Source: Artemisia argyi
Taxonomy: Eukaryota; Streptophyta; Magnoliopsida; Asterales; Asteraceae
Length of the DNA: 64,000 bases
Reading direction: 5' to 3'
NCBI GenBank assembly: GCA_030686995.1
Contig: CM060709.1
Coordinates: 127,564,373-127,628,372 of the forward strand
A program made the translations under genes and the position numbers. Under the pieces are notes generated by a model. The model saw only the letters and a program-made list of their open reading frames with translations. It was not told the DNA's origin and did no database searches. Shown piece after piece: positions 45,862 to 57,959 of this stretch (position 1 is the first letter of the stretch; each line of letters starts with the position of its first letter).

Positions 45862-46482
45862 CTGTTTGTACCATGAGAGCCGTTGAAGAAGACGGTATCT
45901 CACGAGCATTACCTTGACCTTGTTTCCTATTCAAACGAGACTCCAACGAGTCTCGAGTAGGCTTAACGGGTTCTTGCTGTTACGACCATATTTTTATCAT
46001 CAATAGGGGAATGTTCGACAGAAGGTAGGATATTACCTTGATGCATTTGAAATACTCGGCTATGGAGAGGCTGCCTTCCTTGGATCGGAATTCTTCGTGA
46101 AGCTATATAGCACGAGCATCCTTATTGTTATGGAAGAGATCCTCGAGACTCTTCCACACATCATGAATCGAGACGTTCTTTTTCAAGACCGTATGTAAAT
46201 GTTATATGGTGATGGTACCATATATCCAAACCTTAACTAAAGATTCAAGTTTCTTCCATTCTGCAACATTAGCGCTCGTGCACGTGTACCTTCCGTCTAA
46301 GAGACCTTGAACGCCAAAATTAAGACAATGAGTCGTGAAGATTGCACTCCATGCGTCATTAGTTAAGTTTTGATATCTAGAATGAGGGGGCGCGGGCTTT
46401 GATATTTGTAACACCGAAGGGTTTTTTCCATGTTGAGTGGCGGCGGTGATGGTGGTGGTGTGTTAGAGTCGTTGATAGCCAT
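45656..46482 (-). pseudogene. Copia gag remnant with poly-Ser and damaged zinc finger
   Basis: From an ATG at 46482 (AINDSNTPPPP) in broken frames: LTNDAWSAIFTTHCLNFGV, EWKKLESLVKVWIYGTI (46202-46414), later SRLNRKQGQGNAREIPSSS, then a run of serines coded by (ACT)n and LCRNFQRGNCRYGAHYKYV, a CCCH-type finger that has lost its third Cys. PBS-like sequence at 46590-46603. At least one frameshift and several stops. Confidence 0.65.
45814..45861. repeat. (ACT)n microsatellite
   Basis: About 16 triplets; translated as poly-Ser on the minus strand within the gag remnant. Confidence 0.9.
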
Positions 46483-46589
46483 TAGAGAGTGAAAATGGTG
46501 GCGGTTGTGTAGGTTTTCGGAGGGAGTCATATGAGAGGAGCGTGCTATGAGAGAAAAAGAAGGAGGAGATTATGATAAGTTTGTTATTA

Positions 46590-46603
46590 GGCTCTGAATA
46601 CCA
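46590..46603 (-). other. Primer binding site of the gag remnant
   Basis: TGGTATTCAGAGCC on the minus strand: initiator-Met complement with one extra base. The LTR should follow at 46606 upward, but its far end is not resolved. Confidence 0.5.
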
Positions 46604-47224
46604 TAATAAGGAATGATTATATTTCCCCTTGAATGTGTATCGATTATTATTAGCAATATATAAAACTTACATAGGTTTCATACATGAGATACAGGCAAGC
46701 CTTACAATACATACAATGAGTCTGACACTCATACAAGATAAGTACAAATCAATATATACAATGCTTATTATTAACATGTACTCAACAACCATAAAAAGCT
46801 CCAAGGATTCTTATAAAGAAAGTTTCTTTCTTCAGGTTATACTCTTCTTAAGCAGTGTTAGATTGATAAAACCTTGTAATATTTATAGAGTACATTAGAC
46901 ATAAAAATAAACCCGCTCAAAGCCTATAGTCGGGCTTGGGCCATTTAATCTATTGTCAAACACTCTCTCGCAGTCCGAGCGACGAAATTTCAAAAGCTCA
47001 TACTAGAGTAAAACCTTTCAAAACATTAAAGATATAACTATTTTGTTGGGAAGACATCTGAAAACAAGCAACAACAAATCTTCAAACTTGAGCAGCAAAA
47101 TCAAAACCGAAAAACAAACAGCAAAAGCAAAGATATTCATTGCCCCACATCACGACATCTTATAACTTATTTTTAATTGAAGATATCCGACAACAAGCGG
47201 AACCAATTTTAAAGCAGCAGCAAC

Positions 47225-47489
47225 CAATGTTTTGAAAACCGGGCTTGTGATCGACCCGGACGGGTCACCGGGTCAGTAGTTCAACCGGGTCAATCAGTGT
47301 TTTTATGCAAAATAAAACCAAACAACTAATACACATGTCCAAAGTCCAAACACCCATTTTTCTGCCGTCCAAATACTATTTTTGCTGTAAATCAGCATAA
47401 ACCTTGTGTCTAAACACCAGTTTCGACCTTTTTTCAGAACCGGTTCAACCGATTGACCCCGCTGGGTCAAACCGGGTTTCAAAATATTG
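47225..47489. mobile_element. MITE with about 19-bp TIR inside the TRIM
   Basis: TIRs CAATGTTTTGAAAACCGGG and, inverted, CAATATTTTGAAACCCGG; flanks CAGCAGCAAC and CAGCCGCAAC form a near-perfect 9-10-bp duplication, pointing to a Mutator-like origin. Confidence 0.6.
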
Positions 47490-47738
47490 ACAGCCGCAAC
47501 ACCTAAAAACAACAAAGATAAAAAAGGACAAGCAACAAAAGCAAATAGGAGATAAATAGTTTTTTTTGCAGCAGTCGGCTTCCGGCGGTGCGTGACTAAG
47601 CCTCCAACGGCCGGTGAAGGTCTTTCAAGTTGTATTATGTGCAGAATTGAAAAACGAAGAGAATGACGTTGTCGGCATCATTTAACACCGAATGGTTAAA
47701 AAGTTATGGCCAAAGAGTATGCATGTAGGATTTTGGGC

Positions 47739-47740
<2 letters not shown>

Positions 47741-47822
<82 letters not shown>

Positions 47823-47824
47823 TT
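47741..47824. repeat. (ATT)n/(TTTA)n microsatellite
   Basis: About 22 ATT units followed by TTTA units. Confidence 0.95.
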
Positions 47825-48118
47825 TTTATTTTTTTTGGAAAAGGGATATTGGTGGCGGGTAGGGTTTGACATGTAGCATAGAGGAAACGGCTCGGCTTAG
47901 CCACCTATGCCTGAGGATCATACCCGCTCCGATACCATGTTAAATTGATAAAACCTTGAGTTGCGTTTCATTATTGAGCAATATTTATAGACTACATTAG
48001 AAATAAATCCTAATAATCCCAAAACTCACAACCAGGCTTGGGCTTACTGTTTAACAAACAGCTCTCTTGGTCAAAAATTATAAATACCAATTCAAGCTGA
48101 CACCGAGTTGTGTATCTA

Positions 48119-48369
48119 CTCTCTCGTTCCATATTAATTGTCTACTTTGATTTTTTTAAGTCTTTCTTGCTCAACTTTGTTTACAAATATTTTTATTTTT
48201 GTTATTATAATATTTGATAAAAATTATATCAATGAAAATACATTTAAACCCAATCTATTCATATATTTATCATCAGGGATTGTATAACACAACCAAAAAT
48301 AATTATGGTCAAAGTTAAAAGAAAGACTTAAGAAAGTCTAAGTGAACAATTATTATGAGATGTAGGTAG
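48119..48369. mobile_element. Stowaway-like MITE (Tc1/mariner)
   Basis: TA flanks at 48117-48118 and 48370-48371; TIRs CTCTCTCGTTCCATATTAAT and inverted CTACCTACATCTCATAATAA, extending about 50 bp with mismatches (TTTAAGTCTTTCTT on both arms). 251 bp. Confidence 0.65.
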
Positions 48370-49611
48370 TAATAAATTTATATAGGTGCTATCTATACAA
48401 TATATAATGCATGAAGCACTCTCTCTCCAAAATTTTCATATTTACAAGAAATAATGTATGGTTTACAACACTTTAATGCACCCAATTTTCAGAATTACAA
48501 CAAAGTAAGCATATTGTACAACAAAAAATAGCATGGTGTCATTTTAAGACCAAAATTATACCAAACAACATGAATGCTATTAAAAACACCCCTTCACCAA
48601 AAATTACAACCATTTAAGCACAATGTACAATAGCTTTTAAGTAAATACAAGTCATAAAACACAAAGCACAAGTATGTAAAGCACAATGATTTTAAGGTCA
48701 ACAATTTATTCAACGCATATAATTAATACACTAATTAATTCACCCTTTCACTAAAATATACAATCATTTAACCATAATGTACAAGCTAATCAAGCTACTA
48801 AGCCAAGTACTTAAAAATAAAGCCATTAGGCTAGGCACAGTGGTCGGTCGACCGGACCGGTCGCCCCTGCGCTAACCGAGTCGCCGCCACTGCAACCACA
48901 AGATCGCTGAAGGTCGGACGGCTCTAAAATTCACAAATCAGTCACCCCCTCGACCGATTAATGCATTCCACAAAAGAAGAAAAAATTGTACCGTTACATA
49001 TCAAAATAAAAACGAAGATGAAACGAAAGAAGAAAAGAACAATCATCAATCAAGCTAAAACAAACATCAAACTTATTCCATCTATGGTCTACGAACATTC
49101 TAACCCCATCTCAAAACCACCATCACGGTCAACACAACATAAAACCTTAGAGAGAGTTTTCGTTTGATATTTAAGAAAAGGGTCTGATTTTCTTGCAAAC
49201 ATAGATTGTTGGTTATATTCGGTTATCAAGATAAGAAAAAAAGGAAGAGTACGTGATGTTTGTGTGGCTACAAATCATGGCTGCATATTTTTGTGAAGGA
49301 AATTAGGGCAGGAATGAGGTATTAGGTTTTGTAAACGTATTTATAAGTCCTAACATTTGGGTTATGTAACGGTTTGGTTGTTAATTGGGCTAGCCAATTG
49401 ATATCACAAATTGTTTGGTAGTTTTATTATAGGCCTTAATAGATATTGATTATTAAAGTTTGTTTAGGCTGAAAATGGTTTTAGACTAATTATTAATTGA
49501 GCTGTATATTATTTGTATGTTATAGTTGTTTTTGGGCTAATTTTGATAGCTGGTTCATGTGAATATTGTATATTAAAAATGAAAATGTAGGGGATATATA
49601 TAGTGTAAAAG
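48370..49611. other. Non-coding stretch
   Basis: AT-rich; a GC-rich patch with GGTCGACCGGACCGGTCG at about 48844-48862. A plus-strand frame at 48961-49167 is Lys/Thr-rich and unsupported. Confidence 0.4.
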
Positions 49612-49805
49612 AGATATGATTTTTTTGAAATAAAAATAAAAATATAAATGTCGGTCGCCTTACTATGCCTACCCCTACCTAAGGTAGAGAGGCTGTTTCC
49701 AGTTCTATTTAAGATTGGAAAGGACCTCCGGCCTTTGTAGGGAGTGAGGATCGAACCATTGACCTCTAGGTTAAGATGCAAGGGGTTTTCCAACTGATCT
49801 AATTC
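49612..49805 (-). mobile_element. tRNA-derived SINE (Au-like)
   Basis: On the minus strand: A-box-like GATCAGTTGG (49790-49799), B box GGTTCGATCC (49748-49757), then CTCTACCTTAGGTAGGGGTA near the 3' end, typical of the plant Au SINE, followed by a T-rich tail. Spacing of A and B boxes fits RNA polymerase III. Confidence 0.65.
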
Positions 49806-49883
49806 TAAAATTATTGTTATTTATAAATTAATCGTTAAAAAAAATTATGGCCGAAATACATCACATTACCAGAAAGTATAATC

Positions 49884-49925
49884 ACAGGGTACCCACCGCC
49901 GCATCGCGCGGGTACCCTGCTATAC
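49884..49925 (+). other. Possible Helitron 3' terminus
   Basis: Hairpin-forming CCGCCGCATCGCGCGG and nearby GGGTACCC copies end in CTGCTAT; Helitrons end with a hairpin then CTRR. The last base does not fit and no TC start was found. Confidence 0.2.
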
Positions 49926-50165
49926 AATATGAATAACAAATAAATTCACACTGAGCAATGTGATCTCAACATAACTCTCCAACATTTGAAAAACTTAAAA
50001 GTTATGAAAGATTTGCTGCATTGAACTTACAAATAAACGAGATCAACAAGAGGCTGTATAATTTTCTTAAAAAGACATATCACTGCTCTGCTCTGCTCAG
50101 TGCTGACTATACAAAGACCTTTTTTTATTTTTATTTTTTTTAATTTAATTTTTTATATGAGGAGA

Positions 50166-51366
50166 TAGGGGTGAGCGCGGTTCCGGAACCGCACGGAACC
50201 GACCCAGAACCGCAAGAACCGAGAACCGAAATACTCAAAATTTGGGAACCGAGAACCGAACCGCATAACATGTTTCGGTTCCGGTTCGGTTCTCGGGTCC
50301 GGTTCGGGTATCTCGGTTCTACCCGATTGGAACCGCAACATTTTAAAAATCCGTGGTGTAAAGGAGTAAAGGACCTGTGCATATATATCTTGATGTATAG
50401 GTTATCAAAAACTAAATAAATGATGACATTTTGAATTATCTAAACGAAGCTGCAACCAAAGTGACTTTACAAGGTAGGCAAAATTTGAGTTTACAAGGGT
50501 AGGCAAAATCTGGATCTTGGGTTCATGTCCCGATTAGATTAATTTAGTTTTGTCCCCTGGAAGATAACGTTAGTGCTTGGTTTTTGAGTGCTGATTATAT
50601 TTCATTAAATCTTAGTGTTCATGTTCTTGTTTCGATTTTGATCTATTTATTATGTACATTTAGCCTTGAGGTAATTCTTGAACCAACAGTTTAATACATA
50701 AGTAATAGACTACACATAAGTATTATGTAAAGAAATCTTGCTATATATTAACATTATAAAATCGATTTTCATATATAAAATGAGATGGATAGAGATCAAA
50801 TTAAAAATAACAGAGTTGATGTTAGTCTACATGCATACTGGTATATAACTAGTGATTTTATTAATTCTTTTGAACATGTTTGTACCAGAATACATGATAA
50901 AAATGTGAACAAAAATAGCAGTTTATTTGAGATGGTTGTATGGCCTAAACAACATGAACATGGTGGAAAAATATTGAAAACATACATTGTTCCATGCATG
51001 AAGGGGAACGAACATGCATGAACTTGTTTTCCTTACTAGTTGTTGGATATGGTTATGAAAAGAATGAAAGACAATCTTTGTATTTGTTAAGCAAATAATA
51101 AAAATAGAAACTACATAAAATGGATTTTTTATTATTGGGTGTCCAGGAAGAAAACAAAAGGAGAATGCACATAACATATACTTCGTGCGGTTCTTCGGTT
51201 CCGGAACCGATACCCGCGGTTCCGGACCGAACCGAACCGAGAACCGAAAATTGCAACATCTAGGAACCGAGAACCGGACCGCGGTTCTAAAATGCAGTTC
51301 GGGTTGGGTCGGTTCCGGTTCGGTTCTCGGTTCCGGTTCGGTTCTCGGTCCATTTGCTCACCCCTA
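50166..51366. mobile_element. Non-autonomous hAT element, 1201 bp
   Basis: TIR TAGGGGTGAGC / GCTCACCCCTA with a perfect 8-bp duplication TGAGGAGA (50158-50165, 51367-51374). Both ends carry dense GGTTCCGGTTCGGTTCTCGG repeats in inverted arrangement (50176-50340, 51185-51350). No transposase; a frame at 50785-51021 has no hAT motif. Confidence 0.88.
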
Positions 51367-51374
51367 TGAGGAGA

Positions 51375-51696
51375 GATAGTGGGGCCACACTTATATGAGT
51401 CTTTATATGAGGAGGATCTTATAAATTTTGCGTTGAAGAATAAGACCAATTAATAGAAAAAGTGAGTCTTATTTAAAAAAGTAATAATATTAAATTTGTG
51501 AGTTAGACTAGTATTTACGGCGACTCTATGGGTGACCAAATGACTGTCATCTCAACGCCACCTCAGCTTCTTTCTCTAAGACCAAATACATGTCCAAATG
51601 CCAATAGTAAAACGTCTCCGATTACAACAAAAAACATACCCCACAAAAATTAATTAAAAAACACACACTCACAAATCATATGCAAACTTATGGTCG
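51375..51696. other. Non-coding stretch between hAT elements
   Basis: Nothing supported. Confidence 0.4.
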
Positions 51697-51704
51697 GCTG
51701 AGCA

Positions 51705-52013
51705 TAAGGGTGAGCATTCCGACCGTTTGGACCGGACCGACCGACAAAACGACCGGACCAACCGAAAACCGGACCGACCGAAGGACCAACGGTCCGGTCT
51801 CGGTATGGGGTTTTTAATTAATTCGGTCCTCGGTCCGGTCTGGTCCGGTTCGGACCGACCAAAAAACCGAAAAAACATGCCAAAATCTTGCCTAATTGGA
51901 CCGGACCGATCACATTCGGTCCGGTCTCGGTCTATGGTTTTTCCCAAAGTCGGTCTTCGGTCCGGTCCGGTCTTGGCCGGTCCAGTCCGGTTTTTAGACC
52001 GTGATCAGCCCTA
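51705..52013. mobile_element. hAT MITE, 309 bp
   Basis: Perfect 8-bp duplication GCTGAGCA (51697-51704, 52014-52021). Ends TAAGGGTGAGCATTCCGACC and inverted TAGGGCTGATCACGGTC. Filled with GGACCGGACCGACC repeats. No coding capacity; overlapping frames are compositional. Confidence 0.85.
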
Positions 52014-52021
52014 GCTGAGCA

Positions 52022-55000
52022 ACCCAAGGAAACAAAAATTGAAAGGATGGATGCATTTGGTGGGGTCGTCGTACGAGGGACGCGGCTCTTGGGCTAGATT
52101 GACACGACCATAAGTAGCTCTTACGACTAGCCTTATTCAAACACAAATAGACCCAAGATTACCTGGAGTGTCAAACATGGGTTGTGTTATACAAATTCTC
52201 CCTAGTAGGGAGGGATGTACTTTTTGTCCCTTTGTCCCTCACTTGTTCCCTCTTTTATTTCAGTACAGCAAAGTTTTTTGTCAGTTTTTGTTTCGTATTT
52301 CTGACAGTTTTAAGCGTTTGACATATTAAAATTTATATTTTCTGTTCCGCACTTTCAGGTTTATAATTTTTTTATATAACTAAAATTATAAAAAAAAATA
52401 AAAAATAAAAAACAAAAGGGGTTGAGATAAAAATATAATAGGGTCAATATATCATGCGCCGTCAAACATAGGTGTGTCAGGTAAATAATCAAAATAATTT
52501 GTTTTTATACGCGTTAATTTGTGATGCGGGCCATGTTGTGTTTCGTAGACCCACAAATGTTCACATGTCACTAAAATAGGGGGAAATTTTTAACCATTTA
52601 TGTGAAATTCGTTCATATAGTCAACATTAAAAAAATGATAATGCGTAATTGTTCAAAATTCTTTCAAACCATACTGAGTGTGTTTAAAGCATTTTCCAAA
52701 TTCTTAAGTAGCAAAACAAGGATAGACATAGGTCTAAAATCGTAAAAGCAACTCCATTCAAATATCTTCTTATCCTCAATCACCCTGGCCCTGGGGTATC
52801 ATGTTGGGCATTCAAATATTTATCATATAATATTTTAGTAATCATACAACCACTAGTCCACTATGGCATATATATATTCTTTTAAACACAAAAGAGGGTG
52901 ATATATCTTGTGATGTTTTATCCATAGGAACGTATTCTCTCACTGAATTCAACAATTTAAGTGTTAATTTCAAAGCTAAACTAGTTGTAAGTCATAGCTA
53001 GAAAACATAGTTATTTCTAATAGTCGTACTAGGTGTTCAACGTGTGTTTCTTTATGAACATTAAGAATAGTTTGGTTTTTGCAATAAGAGTAACATAAGT
53101 TATACTAGTACAATACAAAGAGTGGTCTTTCAGTTTCGTTTGTCTCGTAATTTGTAAAGGTTACCCATACGTTGTATTATACTTTTGCTTTCATTTTTAT
53201 AGTTTTCTTAACATGATAGTTTGACCTATACATCTTAATGATAAGAACTTTGAAAAGATTAAATCTATGCTGTTACATGCATGTTTTGATTACACAAGCA
53301 CGACTTGCATAAAGGGATTCAAAATCTAAAGTTGACATAAAAAAGAAACCAGCTAGACCAGCTATTAACCTATTAAAACTCAAGTTCATATTTTCTCCAA
53401 CATGAGCAAAGTGACTTAAACTAAAACTAGTTGTAAACGAAAGCAAAAATGAAAGCAGTAAATATTCAAGATGAGATAAATATAACAATTATGTAATGGT
53501 TTTCATAAGCACTACGGTAAACTAGCAGAGAAAAACATGAACTATAAAACTAAATAAAATATAAAGATGATAAACATAATGCGAGATTGTTCCTAAATTA
53601 ATTATGTTTATTTTTAGTTAGTATGTTTATGGTAGGAAAAAAATACAAATATTTTTTTATTTAACAAATGAAAAACTTGTTAAAATATTTTAAAGACGCA
53701 TGCAATGGTTTAGAGTGCTGCTAACTTGGCATGATTTAAACATGTTAAGCTTTAAGGCTTTGCCTTATAATAGAAAGATTTTATCCCCCTTTTAGCTAGA
53801 AAACTTCATCATTTAGAAACATTTTTTAGTTTTATGTGATCAACAACCATGTTTAGATTGTCAAAACAGGTTAACGGATGGGGTTTTTTCTTAAAGATGA
53901 GTATTTGACTCAGTGTACGCGGTTTAACCGTAATATTCTCGTGACCGTTTTTGAACATTCACTGGCCGCCCTTAAAATGTTTACCTAACGATGTCGAACT
54001 TAAAACTCTTGTGAAGAATTTAAAGGATATAACAACCACTAAGTCAAGGTGGTGTCTTTTATCCCTTGTGAAGTATGTTAGTATTTCGAACAATGTTAGA
54101 ATAACACATAATGTTAGTATTACTTTGTGGATTTTGGCCCTCTTCATAAACTTTCTAGCTTCCCTATCTTAAGGAGAGTGGAAGGGAAGACGTAATGCAC
54201 TAAAGTAAGATCCTGAAATTTTTCATTCTTTAGTTTTTTAATTAAGTCACTTGTTGAAAATTACATCCTGTCTATATAATTAATACTAGTAAATGGTAAT
54301 AGAATATAACAAAGTTGAGCAAAGCATCCACCACTTTTGTATGTTTATGCATTTTTATCTAATAGACTTTTGATATTTTTTATGCATTTCTATCTGATAC
54401 AGTTGTAAACTATGTTTGTGCCTTCATTTGACGTACTTTTCTTTGTACAATTTGCTAATTAATGCTTCTCTTTTCAAGCAATTTGTAAATATGTCCCAAC
54501 AATTGGGACCACTTAACTACAATAATTTCAATCATTGGCTTAACTAGATTTAAAGATTGAGTTAACCACGTTTTTGGTCCGGGAAGAAAAAGAGAGGAAA
54601 CCCTAAGCAAGTTGTGTTTACGAGTTGTAGAAGAAAGAGAAGGAGAAGTTGTTTGAGATAGAAGAGAGAAAAAGGTTATAGGTACATGAGTTCTTCATCA
54701 AACTTAAAGGTTATGGGTTCAAATTTTATTAAAGGCATTTGTTAGATATATTATAAGATATGTGATATAGGGTGTGAAAAAAATTTGTTAACTAAAAAAA
54801 AGCTTTTTTCAATAGTCATTTATTATCAGTAATAATTAGACTGAATTTAATGGGACACCAAAAAACCACCTCAGGCACCGCCACATCAGCGGCACACGGT
54901 TTTTTCTCTCCTCAAACACCACCTATACAAAACCTAGACCAAAATCACGTAGTAAAAAGACCACACTAACAACCAAAAACATACCTCACAAAATCAGTTA

Positions 55001-55215
55001 AATACAAAATATACGCACACACACACACACACACACACATAAAACTTTCCTTTTATTTGGTCCACTGACAGACCAAATGAATTGGGTGTCTGGGGGGAGA
55101 GTGGGGGGGGGGGGGGGGGGGGACACCCATTACGTTTAGTCTTAGATAATTATGATACATGGTTGTTGAATCATGTTTTACTGGTGCCTAAACCAAGCCC
55201 CCTAAAGATATTATC
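52022..55215. other. Long non-coding stretch
   Basis: No supported gene, TE protein or RNA. (AC)n at 55015-55039 and G20 at 55103-55122. Short frames (53273, 53951) lack recognisable motifs. Confidence 0.45.
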
Positions 55216-55413
55216 CTCGGACGAAGCTAGGGGTTCCCGCGGGTGCTTGGGCACCCCATAGATTTTTTTTGATATAGTGTTAATTTTTGAAAAAAAATCA
55301 TCGATTTTTCATAAAGTCATCTTAAATAAATCCGGTCCATCGAAATGTGTTTCTAGTATTAATGTTCAAATTTTTATGCGCACTCAGTTATATTTGATTC
55401 TGGTTCCGTCCTT
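55216..55413. mobile_element. Possible MITE
   Basis: Ends TCGGACGAAGCTAG and inverted AAGGACGGAACCAG (about 11 of 14 match). Flanks share TTATC, but the duplication is unclear. No coding capacity. Confidence 0.35.
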
Positions 55414-55734
55414 GATTATCTTTCCCATGTCTTAAGAGATTTATAGACCAATTTATTGGAATTAACGCAGATGATGACTTGTAGTTCAATAGTTTTATGG
55501 TTAAAATTGTTAAATGTACGTATAATTATTAATGTGTAAATGTCTAGTATCGAACTCGAAACTTCGGGATTACACACATTTCAAACAAGAGTAAAAGTAT
55601 ATTAATTATATATATGATAAATGTATCGTGAATATATAATTAAATAAACACTTGAGGGACTTAATGGTCGTTAGTGATTAACCGTAAGTACTAACTATCG
55701 TTAAATGTAAAGTTAAAGGACTAGGTTTGTAATA
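55414..55734. other. Non-coding stretch before C5
   Basis: AT-rich; the start of the C5 LTR may lie in here. Confidence 0.3.
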
Positions 55735-56266
55735 TATAGCAAGAAGGATCCGGAAGGACCCTTGTGGGTTCCTAGGCCGGTCGACCCAAGGGGAGGGGAA
55801 ACCCAAACCCACTCAAACTTAGAGAACAAGATTACTTGGCTATATATACAAACACAAGGGTTATTCATTCACATCTTTTGTGCACACACACTAACCCTAA
55901 AGTTTTCTTCTTTTTTTCTTTGGTTCCTAGTCGATCGACCCAACAATCCTAAGGGTTCCTTGGATCGATTTTTGTTTAAGAAAATCAAGTGTTTTCGTTT
56001 ACTTGCATAACCTTTTATTTGATAGTAGTTTGTGTGTACAAGAACGAGGTAATAACTCACTATAGTTATTATCAAGAGATCGATAAACAAAACGGTAAGG
56101 GATTTATCATTGATCTAATTACATAAAGTTCAAGACTTGCTTACTTGATTCTTGTTCAGGCTAGAATCACCACGGTACGTTCCTATGATGTTTTGGTTAA
56201 TATTTATGTGTTATACTTGATCCTAGCTTCCGCTTATACGTGTACTTTGGTTGTCATATTCTAACA
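55735..56266 (+). repeat. 5' LTR region of C5 (start unresolved)
   Basis: Ends ...CATATTCTAACA one base before the PBS. TATA box CTATATATACA at 55840-55849. Three related dyads: GGTTCCTAGGCCGGTCGACC (55767-55786), GGTTCCTAGTCGATCGACCC (55922-55941) and GGGTTCCTTGGATCGAT (55953-55969). Confidence 0.6.
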
Positions 56267-56267
56267 G

Positions 56268-56286
56268 TGGTATCAGAGCCAGGTTT
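56268..56286 (+). other. Primer binding site (C5)
   Basis: TGGTATCAGAGCCAGGTTT, a 19-base complement to initiator tRNA-Met. Confidence 0.92.
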
Positions 56287-56635
56287 AACATGTAATTAAT
56301 TACTAAAAAAATAATAAAAATCGAATCTTTAATTGTTTTAGATACATGTTTTGATCTAGGGTTTTTCTTTAAAAAATTTTTTGAAAAATTCGAAACCCTA
56401 ACCCTAATTTATGGGGGGTCGATTTTCATGAAACCCTAATTAGGGTTTGTGTTTTTTTGATTAACTTGTAATCATTAGAAATCCTAGGTCATTAACCGAT
56501 TATTTGAACGTATCTTGTGACCTATGTGGTAATTGTTATGCTTTAATCCATGACAAATCATGCATGATAGTCATGGATCTATTAATTGTTTATTATTGTC
56601 ACATGTTTAGATAGATCTAAAATTGGGGAATACCT

Positions 56636-56732
<97 letters not shown>

Positions 56733-57959
56733 TCAATTTATGTGCTATGTGGTATGTGATTAACTTTGGCCTACATAATTGACTTGTCAATGTATGTGGC
56801 TCATCTCCTTCAAGAGGTTAAGGCCCTAGTTGATTATATGCATATAAAACCTAGAATTGATTTTGTTAGGATCTTTTCTAATTAAGATTGCATGTGGCTA
56901 AGTGTTTCACCTTTAATAATTTTTATGCTTATTAGTTGTTTTGATTTGTCTTTTAATTACTTGTTTTATTGTTTTTTAATTGTTGGACATGATTGTAAGC
57001 AATAAAAGGGTAATTTTTTATAAAGAAAATAATATGAACTAATAATGGTGAAACTTTAAGTGATAAAGATTGAATCTTGCGGAGTCTTATGTGCCAACAA
57101 CGGTTCGCTTCGCACGGTAATTCGCTCCAAGGCGAGACTAGCAAGATTCATACTTTATTACATGTTTTGAGATTGAATCCATAAACTTTTGCTTGATTGA
57201 TGTTTTGTAAAACATGGTTTTTAAAAGTAACTCCTTTAAGACAAATTCATAGTCGTGGTAAGAAGGCTTGGAAAGAGCCTTAGAGTCTGCCTTGGTTATC
57301 ACACTTACGAATACGTCCTAAATGATTTTCTTTTAAAATCATTCTTGTAAAAAGTCATCTTAAGGTTTTTTAACCTCAAGTAAAACTTTTTGTATTAATC
57401 TTAAGAATAGGTTATAAAAAGGTTTTGAAAAACTTATGCTATAAAGATGAGTGTATGCATCTTTATACATATTTTGATTGTCACATCAAAATTGAATACC
57501 CTAAAATTTAAGTTACATGCCATCTATCTATAAGGAACACTTGGAATTCTAATTTAGTAAGCGTGAGACCTAGGCTAAATTATTATAACAAGGTAAAATT
57601 CTGTTAATGCGTGAGACCATAGATAGTAATTTTACAGGTTCTAAGGTAGTCAACTTAATTAAGTTGTGCGTGAGACCTAGAACTTAAGGCATGAGATGGG
57701 ATAAAACATGCTTACAAGGCAAATTGATGAATCAATTTGATGTAAATCCCATAATGGTTTAGGAATTGGAAATCTTGTTTGCCAATTATTGTTCGACAGA
57801 TTACCATCTTGTATACTTTCACCACTAGCAGATCAATTGATGTGGTGGAATCTATGTAAAGTTGGATCCTAGATTTTCAAGAAAATTGGAGTAGTTGGTT
57901 ATATGAATATAGCCTTGGGTATTTTATTTTCTTGAAGATATTGATTATCAAAAATACTA
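56287..57959 (+). other. C5 leader with (TA)n
   Basis: No gene. A (TA)n run of about 44 units at 56639-56727. Three copies of a GCGTGAGACC phrase at about 57563, 57611 and 57669. Confidence 0.6.

Larger units (their letters stand above)
46856..48060 (-). mobile_element. TRIM-like element
   Basis: Short terminal repeats 46856-46962 (107 bp) and 47938-48060 (123 bp) share TGTTARATTGATAAAACC, ATATTTATAGA and GGGCTTGGGC. PBS TGGTATCGGAGCGGG (47923-47937, minus) adjoins the 5' repeat and a purine tract GCGAGAGAG adjoins the 3' repeat. No coding capacity; no matching target duplication found. Contains a MITE and a long ATT microsatellite. Confidence 0.6.

Noticed and set aside
50785..51021. Plus-strand frame inside the 1.2-kb hAT element as a transposase
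   Set aside because: Only 78 codons, no hAT catalytic or zinc-finger pattern.
51669..52014. Frames on both strands in the 309-bp hAT MITE
   Set aside because: Produced by the GGACCG repeats; Arg/Asp/Pro composition only.
53951..54172. Short plus-strand frame as a host gene
   Set aside because: 73 codons, no recognisable motif, no intron-exon context.
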